Source: Henckelia pumila | Taxonomy: Eukaryota > Streptophyta > Magnoliopsida > Lamiales > Gesneriaceae | Direction of reading: 5' to 3' | Length of the DNA stretch: 64,000 bases | Assembly: GCF_033568475.1 (NCBI RefSeq) | Contig: NC_133120.1 | Coordinates: 83,904,151 to 83,968,150 of the forward strand | Shown here: piece after piece, positions 26,047-36,183 of the stretch | Position numbering within the stretch: the stretch's first letter is position 1 | Layout of the letters: each line of letters starts with the position of its first letter | Notes under the pieces: model-generated | The model's input: the letters and a program-made list of their open reading frames with translations, nothing else | What the model was told of the DNA's origin: nothing | Databases searched by the model: none | Translations under genes and position numbers: made by a program

Positions 26047-26760
26047 TATTTGTTATGCTTCCTTTAGGGAGCTCAGTTCATCTCACCTTCGGGTGTTGGT
26101 ATTATTTTCAGAGTTTATTATGCTTTCCTTAGGGAGCTCAGTTCATCTCACCTTTGGGTGTTGGTATTATTTTTAGAGTTTATTATGCTTCCATTAGGGA
26201 GCTCAGTTCATCTCACCTTCGGGTGTTGGTATTATTTTCAGAGTTTATTATGCTTCCCTTAGGGAGCTCAGTTTATCTGACCTTCGGGTGTTGGTATTAT
26301 TTTCAGAGTTTATTATGCTTCCCTTAGGGAGCTCAGTTCATCTCACCTTTGGGTGTTGGTATTATTTTCAGAGTTTATTATGCTTCCCTTAGGAAGCTCA
26401 GTTCATCTCACCTTCGGGTGTTGGTATTATTTTCATAGTTTATTATGCTTCCATTAGGGAACTCAGTTCATCTCACCTTCGGGTATTGGTATTATTTTTA
26501 GAGTTTATTATGCTTTCCTTAGGGAGCTCAGTTCATCTCACCTTCGGGTATTGGTATTATTTTCAGAGTTTATTATGCTTCCCTTAGGGAGCTCAGTTCA
26601 TCTCACCTTTGGGTGTTGGTATTATTTTCAGAGTTTATTATGCTTCCCTTAGGGAGCTCAGTTCATCTCACCTTCGGGTGTTGTTATTATTTTCAGAGTT
26701 TATCATGATTCCCTTAGGGAGATCAGCTCAGCTCAGCTCACCTTCGGGAGTTGGTTAATT
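26047..26760. repeat. Tandem array C, 65-bp unit, about 10-11 copies
   Basis: Unit anchors (gagtttattatgcttccctt) recur at 26111, 26176, 26241 and 26306, a regular 65-bp spacing. Units also carry agggagctcagttcatctca and ccttcgggtgttggtattat. The last units are degenerate. Confidence 0.9.
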
Positions 26761-27015
26761 TTTAAGTATTTATCTTGCCTCCATCCAGAAGCCCAGCTCA
26801 GTTCACCTTCGGGTGTTGGAATCATTTTCAATGTCTATTATGCCTTATCTTAGGGTGCTTAGTTCTCCTTCGAATGAATTGTTTCGAGCATTTATGGTGC
26901 CTCCCTTCAGGGAGCTCAGTTCATTTTTCAGGTTAGCTCGGATGTGATTACGAAGGGAAAATAAGAGCATTCATAAAAAATAAAATGTGTGTTTACATCA
27001 GCAAATATACGAAAC

Positions 27016-28841
27016 TTAATTGTTTTCATTTTCACCCTCCCCCTCATTATCCTCCTCACCTGTGGCGGAGCCCAGGGCACACTTCTCCATGTTCAGAAAT
27101 TCAAGGAGAGTCCCTTCAGGAGGGTAGCCGGCCTCTTGGAACTGCTTGGTGCATCCTTCAAAACCTATAGCCAGGTAGCCATAAGCTTTTTCAGCGATTG
27201 TGTCCATGAACTCCTCTGATTCCATGAAGGCCGCCTTGAAGCCCTCTACTCCTTTTGCTAGCTCGGCACGAGCAGTTTCTGGGTATCTTGGCCGAGCTGA
27301 TCTTGAGATCCTTTGAGCTCCCCCTGGAGGGCTTCTTTTTGAACTTCAGAGATCCAAAGGTCATTTTGGTGCTTCAGCCTCTCAGCTTGGAAGCCCATCT
27401 GCATCTCCTCCATCTGAGCTCGGAGGTTGGCCGCCTCTTTGTCATGAGAAAGGTTAAGGTCCTCTAGCTTTTGGTTCAGCTCAACAATGTGAGTTTCATA
27501 ACCCCGGGTGTCCCTAATAAGTTGCTTCCTAGCAATGGAAGCTCAGAGAGACACCTCGGCATTCAGGGCGGCAGCCTAAAAAAAAAAAAAAAGACGAAGT
27601 AAACGAGGTTAAGAGTTGAGTGTAAAAATGCTGAGCATAAGGTATGTAGAATCCATATCACCTCAGCGGAAGCAGTGTTCGAGCGCTGCATGAGCTCAAC
27701 CCAGCCAAGGCTCTTAACATAATCGGCATCGGCTTGAGAAAGCATGTCCCGAAGGACTGAGCCAGCTGTTGGAGTTGGGCCCACTCCCACGATTCGGAGC
27801 TCATCGTGATACATTTCAAAGAAGTTGGATCGACACCGCACCACGGGGGTTTGGGGTTTCTCTGACCTAAACTGCCTCAGGGGAATCACCTCGGGAATGC
27901 TGGACTTCCCAGACTCCAGCTCCACCACCTCGGGGTGGGGGCTCGATATAGCATGCCTTTTTGAGCCCTTAGAAGGGGCGGAGGAAGGCTCAGAGGTGGC
28001 AGCAGCTCGGGGCAAAGGGGCCTTTGATTTGGCTGAGCTCCCTTCAGCCTTGCCCCCCCGATGGGGCGACTGTCTTCTTTTTTTCGAAAATTCTCTTCAG
28101 GGCAGCGTCCATAACTCTTTTTTCTGGGCAAAGAAGAGGGAAGGTCAGTTAAATGATAATAATGCCAATAAATGGGAGCAAGGCCGGGGGAAGGGCCATA
28201 CCTAAATTGCCACGGACAGAAACATCCGCCGAGCTGAGCCCGTGGTGGCAGAGCAGATCTTCTGCCATAAGGGCAGAAATATCGAAGCACCTTCCCCCTA
28301 TGACCCTTTGGGCTCCTGTAAACAATTCCCCGTGTCGGAATCCCGGGGCGGGAACAGGCAAGAAGGGGAGAGTGTCCCTCCATCGGGAGCATATATCCCA
28401 ATCATCAGTGGGGTGAACAAAAAATAAAGAGCTCTTCCAATTTTTGTTGGAACTAGGAGAGCCCTTGAAAAATTTACAATTAGGTCGGCATGAAAATAAA
28501 AAGGGCCCTCCTCAGAACGTTTGGGGAGTAAAAAATTACAGATGGTGAAACAACTCACTTCAAAGCCTAAGGTCCTAAAAAGAACTATGAAGCTACAGAG
28601 AGTTAGGAAAGAGTTAGGGGTGAACTGCCCTAAGTGGAGCTCATAATAGCGGCTAAGCTGTTGAAAGATCAAGGGGAGGGGGAACCTCAGACCGGCTTCC
28701 AGCTGATCTATATAAAAGGTATAATAGCCCATCGGAGGATGGTCAGCTCGGTCATCCAGATCAGGGATGATGAATTCATAGTCCTCGGGCGCGTGGGATA
28801 GAGCTCTTATGTGAGGACCTCGGGTTACTAATCTCATCTTA
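27016..28841 (-). mobile_element. Antisense extra ORF of the Tat element, main part (fossil)
   Basis: Minus-strand frames at 28837-28298, 28015-27563 and 27225-27016 carry the hallmark of the putative gypsy-type transposon family (Pfam Transposase_28 by memory): PEDYEFIIPDLDDRADHPP, LEAGLRFPLPLIFQQLSRYY and QFTPNSFLTL. Extra ORFs in antisense orientation downstream of pol are established for Tat-lineage elements; their role is unknown. An acidic stretch (GEEDNEGEGENENN) lies at the far end. The ORF is broken and its start is separated by a nested insertion. Confidence 0.75.
28837..28841. repeat. Candidate left target duplication (TCTTA) of the nested element
   Basis: TCTTA is matched by TCTTA at 33128-33132, next to the clear LTR terminus at 33127. 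The left LTR edge does not show the expected TG, so the match is only suggestive. Confidence 0.4.
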
Positions 28842-31503
28842 GGGCAATTAAAGATTAATAAAACAATTAATCAACAATAGAAAATAATACAAACCAAGAG
28901 CTAAATTTTTTTTTTTTTTTTAAATTAGATTGCCCTGCGCACGCGCGGGCATCACCCCTCGCGCGCGCGCAGTTCAACGAGCCCGAGGCTCCATGGGCTG
29001 GCTCGTGCGCGCGCGAGCAGTAGCTCGCCCGTGCGCCAGCCACGACACCAGAAAAAAAAATGTTGGCTCAGCTGCTGTAAAAAATGAAATCAAGCCTACA
29101 ATTGATTCAAGATCATCTCCTACAAAAGTCTAGACATGGTTTAATCAATCATAACATCTAACATGCATTCTAACATGCCATAATTGTTAGGAATAAACCA
29201 TTTCAAGGCTTTACAACATAATCAAAATCTCATAAACATGCAATAATCTTGTCATATAAAAACTAGTTCAAGATACAACATGTTGGAGTCAAATATTTGA
29301 AACATTACTCAAATTTCAAATATAATAACAAGATTTTTAGATCATCCTTAACAAGTCTTGATACAAGTAACTTCTAAAATGATCATGTTTACGACTCAAT
29401 AAACTTCATGACAGTTCAAACAACTCCTAACTCGGATCCTCACACTATATCTCTTCAATCCTTGTTCTTCATGATTGCTTTTGCCCTGTTCCAATCCCCC
29501 TATTGCAATGACACATACAACAAAACAATAGCCGGATAACTCCGGTGAGAAATATATTTCCCAGTAAAAGCAACTAAACATGCATATCAAACATATATCA
29601 AGATCATGATATAACAGTAAATACAATGCATGTTTTCAAAACAAGGTTCATTTCATCATTCGTCGGTTGGGATCCCGAGAAGTAGATATCATAACTAATC
29701 CACCGACTCTCCCGCTCGAGGTGGGGTTACTTATCTTTCTTCTCTAGACTTTGAAGCAATCATATATGCAAATCAGACGCTAGGCTAAATCAATCACCCA
29801 GGCCATACATATACGATTCCTCAAATCGTCTATTCGAACGTTTCCGTTCATTTCAAAATCAAGGAATAAGTCTTCAAGATGAATGCAACATATATCATCA
29901 TCAAAGCATTCATTATATCAAGAACTTATTCAACAACTCAAAGTAAAGCACATAAGAGCAAATAAACAAGCAAGTATGTGATTTAGGGGAACTCGATACA
30001 AACCATCTCGAGTTGTATTCCCAATCAAATAGTAGTCTACTTTTACCTTCGTATTTCGTTTGTTCTGAATTCTTCAACCTCAAAACATGTACATCAATCT
30101 TTGTTCAATTCATTCCTTTCAAAATCGAGTTGAAATCATCAGCACATCTTCAATCAAATCATTTCAAACCTCAAGCGAACTTCCTCGGTTCACAATTCGA
30201 CTTCTTGAGTTGCTTGAGCTCGTAGCATGTCTGAAATATAAAGATTGCATCTAACAAAATCAGTATACAATCCCAAGATCATTGGCTCAATCTTAGACTA
30301 TCCATATGGTTTCAAAACATAACCAATCATCGTAGCGATTGACAATCGGAAATCGTTACGGTATCGAATTCATTTCTAATTTCAATTCCATTCATACGGC
30401 TTTTCATATCCGTTCATTGTCATTCAACTTTTCAAACCAACAGCTATTATCATAAACATATCAAGGAACATCTCATCTCGAAAATCATCTATCAAACTTG
30501 TCTCAAAACACGAATCGACGGTGTAGCGATTAAAAATCGGTACCCGACAAAATATCGTATTCGAATCCATTTGTAATTCAAATCATACGTATATGCACTT
30601 CATGAACCAGCATTCATATCATCATATCCACATCTATAATCCTGGATATACATGCTAACATCAACACTGAATACCATTAACATGAATTCTTCAAGCCGGT
30701 ATCGAATATACAAACAATAGAATTCCAAAAACATTCTAAACTCATAACATCTGATCTCTGCTCAATTTCGTTCTAAAAAAAATACTTAAAGTACTCAGAA
30801 ACTTACATCAAGTCGAAGTACTTATCACGAGGATTCCAGAACATCTTTCGGAATTGAAATCGGACGAACGGATCAAAAGTTACGGGGTTTTGAAAATTGG
30901 AAAGAAAAATGAATCAAAGGTCTCGGATCTCGGCTCTCCTCTGTGCAAAATTCTGAATGAAATCTGAGTGATACACGTATTCATGCTGATAATTATAATT
31001 AAAATCAGATAAGTGTTGACTAATTGCCATTTAGTCCCTGAAACCTCAAAAATTGCAATTTAGTCCTCGGCCTTCGTTTTAATTCAATTTCAATCCTAAA
31101 TAATTTAAGAATATTAGAATTTAAATCAAAAATCTAAATATTCCCAAATTAAATATACTCGGATTAATCAAATAATCCTGGTTATTTGCACTTTAGCCCT
31201 TGCAACTTCGATATTTGCAAATCAGTTCCTGATCGGGTTATATCTTCAAAATTCATCTTCTTTAATTCCCGAAACATGGAATTAAATCTTAAATCCCATA
31301 AATATTTAAATCGAATATTTATTCTTTTAATTTAAGAATTCTTGGAATTTAATTCTCAAAATTCATAAATTCTCAAATTAAATATTTTCGGCTCGGAAAT
31401 TAAATCTATCATTTCCATAATTTCTCAAATCAATATTAGCCCATAATATGGAATTTAATTCTCAAATCCCATAATTAATAATTTAATATTTTAGGGCCTT
31501 ACA
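28842..31503 (-). mobile_element. LTR of the nested element (about 2.66 kb)
   Basis: The right edge is firm (minus-strand TGTAAGGCCC preceded by a polypurine tract). The left edge, near a run of 16-17 T and a CG-alternating segment (gcgcacgcgc, cgcgcgcgcg, about 28936-28970), is approximate. Confidence 0.6.
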
Positions 31504-32691
31504 ATTCCTCCCCTCTAAGAAATGATTTCGTCCTCGAAATCATAGTCAAGTCAAATATCAAGTCTAATAGACTAACTGATTATCTGAAATTATTCTCACT
31601 TCAATCATCGGTTGTACTCAAGTACTGAAAAGAATTTTCTCTGAGTTGTTTCTAATCTCAATCAAAAAATCTGTCGAATATTCGACTTAACTCAGAATCT
31701 TTTCATTAGTCTTCTTGTCTGATTCAAGTACACAGAAGAAATCTATCAATACTTCCTTACTTTAGATACATGAAACAATTCAGAATCATTGTATCAAGCT
31801 GAAAAGAATAAATCTTTTCCCATCGTTAAGTCCATCTGATATCTTATTCAATAAAGTTCAGTATTTGTGTCGACTTGTTTCTTTCTGAATATCATTCAAT
31901 GTTCTGTATGAACATATCCAGTCTACACTATCATTCATTTCGTTGCTTCAAGTTTAGTATTCAACCTCATATTCTGAATCTGTGAATGAAATTCTGCTTT
32001 TTCTCTATTCTGAATTGAATGATGTTTCAAGAATAACTTTGTCGCTTAACTAATCCGTTTCAGCTTCCAAAGTTATATCTATCATTCAATTACTAATTCT
32101 GGTTCTTCTTTTCCGTTTTCATTTCATGCAGATTCATCGTCAAATTCGTTGTGTATCTCGAATCAAATCCGATCTGATATCGACAAATCATGTCTGATCT
32201 GATGTCATATACCTCAATAATATCATTTAAACACAAGAAATCGGAGTTCTTTTCATCATAACATCATATCATTATTTCAAAATTGGCTCAATAGCGGTTA
32301 CAGGAAATATAATCCTCAAGTGGCAACATATCAAATCAAATAATACCGAATCAGGTATTAAAGTTCTGAGAATATCCTCAATATTTGGAAAATCGACTCA
32401 GATAATCCATCAATCGAATTCAACTCTCAGAACATCAGTCAATCAATCGATGCCACATTCTATCAAATAAATCTAAAGTCTTAATTCGGACAATAGATTT
32501 TAATCATTCCTGTACTATCATTATATCTCTATCTTCTTCACGGATCTGAATAGATAGCTGTTCATCACATCTCATACAGAGTATTCTGCCAAATGCTGAT
32601 TAGTATATTCGGACTATCAATTAATCAGAGTATAATATGATACCGATTATCAACAGTTCTGAATACTTTGAAATCTGTGACTACAACATAT

Positions 32692-33127
32692 CGGCCTTCG
32701 TTTTAATTCAATTTCAATCCTAAATAATTTAAGAATATTAGAATTTAAATCAAAACTCTAAATATTCCTAAATTAAATATACTCGGATTAATCAAATAAT
32801 CCTGGTTATTTGCACTTTAGCCCTTGCAACTTCGATATTTGCAAATCAGTTCCTGATCGGGTTATATCTTCAAAATTCATCTTCTTTAATTCCCGAAACA
32901 TGGAATTAAATCTTAAATCCCATAAATATTTAAATCGAATATTTATTCTTTTAATTTAAGAATTCTTGGAATTTAATTCTCAAAATTCATAAATTCTCAA
33001 ATTAAATATTTTCGGCTCGGAAATTAAATCTATCATTTCCATAATTTCTCAAATCAATATTAGCCCATAATATGGAATTTAATTCTCAAATCCCATAATT
33101 AATAATTTAATATTTTAGGGCCTTACA
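32692..33127 (-). mobile_element. LTR fragment of the nested element
   Basis: It repeats 31068-31503 with very few differences and directly abuts the Tat antisense ORF at 33128. Confidence 0.8.
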
Positions 33128-33361
33128 TCTTATCTTCTCCTCATCCGAAGCGTCTAGCTCGGAAGGGTACAGCTCATACCACGGTACCGCGGGGGCCTCG
33201 GGATCATTGCCCAGGTCATCATCCCTAGCCGAAACTGATGCAGGAGCAGGGTTCTTGCCCTTATGCTCTCCTGCTGGGGTGATTGCAAGGGAATCATAAC
33301 GATCCACCTCAGCAAACACCTCATCCGAACTCTCAGCATGAGGGAGGGATGAGGAAGCCAT
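33128..33361 (-). mobile_element. Antisense extra ORF of the Tat element, start portion (fossil)
   Basis: The minus-strand frame from the ATG at 33361 begins MASSSLPHAESSDEVFAEVD, is rich in Asp, Glu and Pro, and runs into the nested LTR at 33127. Its position between polypurine tract and nested element marks it as the beginning of the same antisense ORF. Confidence 0.6.
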
Positions 33362-33681
33362 TAAAATTAAAACAAGATAAATACCAACTTACGAGGGAAG
33401 CTCGAGAGAGAAAACTAGAAAGAGAAAATGTGCAAGGGGAGCAAAAGTGAAAGTGAAAATAATTTTTACTGCGAGGCCTATTTATAGAAAGCCCAGATCA
33501 ATCTAGGTCGTTGGTTTTAGGACAGATGGACGGCTCAGATTCTCTGAAATTCCAAAAGTTACCATTACATAGTACTTGTCACAATGACAGCTGGGCTCGG
33601 CGGGGCACTTCAGCTTGGCATTCGTTTGGGGTCATCTCAGAATAAGAATAACGAACTTCGAGTCTTTGACCTCAGTTCGAC

Positions 33682-33697
33682 TTTTGAGGGGGGACTT
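33682..33697 (+). other. Polypurine tract before the second Tat LTR
   Basis: ttttgaggggggactt lies immediately before the LTR start at 33699, as expected for plus-strand priming. It marks this as a genuine internal/3' LTR junction. Confidence 0.75.
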
Positions 33698-33698
33698 G

Positions 33699-34514
33699 TG
33701 ATATCCGGAGGAGAAAGTCACCTCAATTCCTCGATGACCCTAACATAAAAGCTCTTCCTTAATCAACTAGGGCCAGCTCAGGAGCTCGGGAGCCTCGGAA
33801 GCTCGGGAGCTCGGCCAAGCTCCCCCACCACAATTACCAGCTCGGGTCGGGAGCTCGGCCAAGCTCTCCCACCATAATTACCAGCTCGGGTCGGGAGCTC
33901 GGGAGCTCGGCCAAGCTCCCCCACCATAATTACCAGCTCGGGTCGGGAGCTCGGCCCCGGTGTCAGTAGGGAGTTAGCTTAATAGAGGGGTTGGACAACC
34001 TTGGTAAGCTGGCTAAGATGTTAGGATCAGTGGTCAAGGGTGAGTGCAGAGGTTCAGCAATAACTCACTCACCCCTTTCTATATGACCCTAAGGAGAGCA
34101 TCAATATAGTCTTAGTGACGACAGTTCAGCTCAGATTAAGCGTATCATTATTTCATTCGTTAGACAAGATTCGGGAGAAATCTCAGCCTAAATATTCGGG
34201 ATTGTGATCCCGAGATTCTCGGGTTCTTGATAAGGAAGTTAAGCGCTAAATCCGGAGCCCTCTCCTATAAATATCAGGTTCATTTTCATCATTTGCATCC
34301 TAATTTTTCACTCGTGTGCACACACCACTCTCTATATTTCGCTATCCTAGCATCTGACTTGAGCGTCGGAGGGGATACGCCGAAATACCTTCCGGCCCCC
34401 TTTAACACTCTTGTTCGTGGTTTCAGGTCAGCAACAACTCATCACTTATTGGAGGAGTTTTGTTAGCGCGGCTAATTAGCTCATCCAAGGAGATCACTTT
34501 ATTGAGGTTCATCA
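33699..34514 (+). mobile_element. Second LTR of the Tat element (816 bp)
   Basis: It has the same TGATATCCGG start and TTCATCA end as the first LTR, with fewer minisatellite units and about seven substitutions by eye. It is followed by a second primer site and gag instead of genomic flank. Confidence 0.85.
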
Positions 34515-34554
34515 ATAGGCGCCGTCTGTGGAAAATTTAAGTTAAGGCGTAGAT

Positions 34555-35507
34555 ATGGCGGGAAGAGGAAGAGGAAGAGGGAGGGGAGGAGGGAATGTGG
34601 CGGACATGACTGTAGATCAGCTCAGCCAGTTCATCACTCAAATGGTGCAAACAACCATGGGTCAGAATCTACCACCTCCTCCCCCTCCACCTGGAGGTCA
34701 GCCAAACCAAATGGATGCGATGTGGGAAGAGATCAGGAGATTGGGTCGGCAAGTCGGAGGTCGGCCTGGGCCGATACAGAGGGAAAGCCCTTTTGCTCGG
34801 GTTATTTTAGATGAAGAACTCCCTGCGAATTTTAAGCAGCCCACCTTAGGGGAGTATGATGGGAGCTCAGATCCAGAGGAACATTTGGGAAGGTTTGAAA
34901 ATGCAGCCCTGTTGCATAGATATACGGATGCAATTAAATGCCGGGTCTTCCTCACCACTTTGATGAGATCAGCTCAGCAATGGTTCAACCTTTTACAGCC
35001 TGGTAGCATTCGAAGTTTCAATGACTTCAGCTCAGCCTTTTTACACCAATTTGCGAGTAGCAAAAAATATTTGAAGACCTCTCTTAGTTTGTTTAATCTG
35101 AAGCAATCTGAGGTGGAACCTTTGAGGGAGTATGTTCAGCGCTTCAATACAGCAGCTTTGGAAGTACCTGCGGCCACTGCTGATACCTTGGTAAACTCTT
35201 TCACTCAAGGGTTGAGGGGAGGAGAGTTTTTCAAATCTTTGGTCAAGAAGCCTCCTTTGACTTATGATGAGCTCCTTAGTCGAGCTGAGAAGTATGTGAA
35301 TTTGGAGGATGCACAGAGGCAAAGGAGACATGAAGGAACGTCTGTGTGTAAAGCCAAGTACCAAGATAGGAGCAAAGGTAGAAGGAAAGACAGAAGTTGG
35401 AAGAAAAAGGGTTGCGAAAGAGATGAACAGGGCTAAGGGACCCTACCCTTACGTACCACTCTCGGTAAGCCTGGAGAAGGCAATGCAAGTCCGTGAGGAT
35501 AGGCGAG
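34555..35507 (+). mobile_element. Second, partial gag copy (fossil)
   Basis: The 293-codon frame is nearly identical to the first gag (a handful of amino-acid differences, such as NMADMIV against NVADMTV). It ends at a junction with LTR-end sequence near 35508. Confidence 0.85.
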
Positions 35508-35592
35508 CTAATTAGCTCATCAATTATTGGAGGAGTTTTGTTAGCGCGGCTAATTAGCTCATCCAAGGAAATCACTTTATTGAGGTTCATCA
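35508..35592 (+). mobile_element. Terminal LTR end piece of the compound element
   Basis: About 85 bases match the last part of the LTR (ggaggagttttgttagcgcg ... ttcatca) and end just before the right ATATC duplication. Confidence 0.75.
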
Positions 35593-35597
35593 ATATC
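35593..35597. repeat. Right target-site duplication (ATATC)
   Basis: Direct match to 18681-18685. Confidence 0.75.
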
Positions 35598-35880
35598 TAT
35601 ATCTATATTATTAATAAAACAAGAGATCCTATTAGTCAACTACTTTTGCTAAAGTCATTTTCATAGTTCCAACATTAACCTTTGAATTTAGTGTGAAGTT
35701 AAATAACTTATATAAGACTAACTTAAAAGGCATAATTATGAACTAAAATTTTAAAATCATGATTTTATTTTGATAATTAAAAACTAGTATAATATAAATT
35801 ATTAAAAATATTATATAATGAAAAATACAATACAATTTTTATAAATAACACTTGTTACGCAACCATGCTCCGATTACTAG
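35598..35880 (+). mobile_element. Helitron-like non-autonomous element (candidate)
   Basis: Downstream of the Tat element the sequence reads tatatctatattattaataa aac, like a Helitron 5' terminus (TC...TATTATTAATAAAAC). It ends ...ATTACTAG followed by T at 35880, matching the CTAG|T end. The first bases (tctatatc) lie left of the Tat insertion at about 18678. The expected 3' hairpin is weak or decayed. There is no coding content. Confidence 0.4.
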
Positions 35881-36183
35881 TGTAATATAATGTGACTTAG
35901 TAGGGTAGTTTGTGTCGTTGATTTTGATGATTTAAAAACTATTCTATTAGTGCAAACGTTTATACAATGTACACGAAAGGATAAAATTGTTGTTTTCACG
36001 TCACAAAAAAATTTGTGATACCTTTGTAATCAAAATTAAAATTATAACATCAAAGAAGAAAACATGAAATTTTTTGGAAGTTCTTGTCAATTTGGCCCTG
36101 ATGCATAGATCAATTACAAAGAATCCTCTTCAAATCGCTCTCCAGCCAGAGCTGTAATATGAGTGGCCTGGCGCCACTCTTTC

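Larger units (their letters stand above)
28842..33127 (-). mobile_element. Nested Ty3/gypsy-type LTR element, incomplete fossil
   Basis: A minus-strand element has an apparently full LTR (28842-31503), about 1.2 kb of AT-rich internal sequence with no recognisable protein, and a 436-base LTR fragment (32692-33127). The LTR starts TGTAAGGCCC at 33127 and again at 31503. Directly upstream of the latter, the minus strand reads TTCTTAGAGGGGAGGAAT, a polypurine tract. The two LTR stretches look about 99% identical by eye, so insertion is recent. It lies inside the antisense ORF of the Tat element. No coding capacity remains. Confidence 0.75.
18686..35592 (+). mobile_element. Compound Ty3/gypsy Tat-type LTR retrotransposon (about 16.9 kb), fossil
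   Basis: Order: LTR (18686-19647), gag-pol (19688-24818), three tandem arrays (24923-26760), antisense extra ORF (27016-28841 and 33128-33361) interrupted by a nested LTR element (28842-33127), polypurine tract, second LTR (33699-34514), second partial gag (34555-35507) and an LTR end piece (35508-35592). A single ATATC duplication brackets the whole. Tat-lineage placement rests on the missing chromodomain, the antisense ORF and the tandem-repeat 3' region. The two long LTRs differ by about seven substitutions by eye outside a variable minisatellite, so insertion looks recent. The coding part has about half a dozen breaks and is not intact. Confidence 0.85.

Noticed and set aside
24923-26760. 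CRISPR-like appearance of regularly repeated units
   Set aside because: The units are head-to-tail with no unique spacers, and the context is a plant retrotransposon.
27825-28427. Plus-strand frames in the Tat 3' region
   Set aside because: They oppose the minus-strand antisense ORF, which carries the recognisable family motif.
36163-36183. Longer EMB175 start seven codons upstream
   Set aside because: The codon at 36163 is GTG; the first in-frame ATG is 36184.
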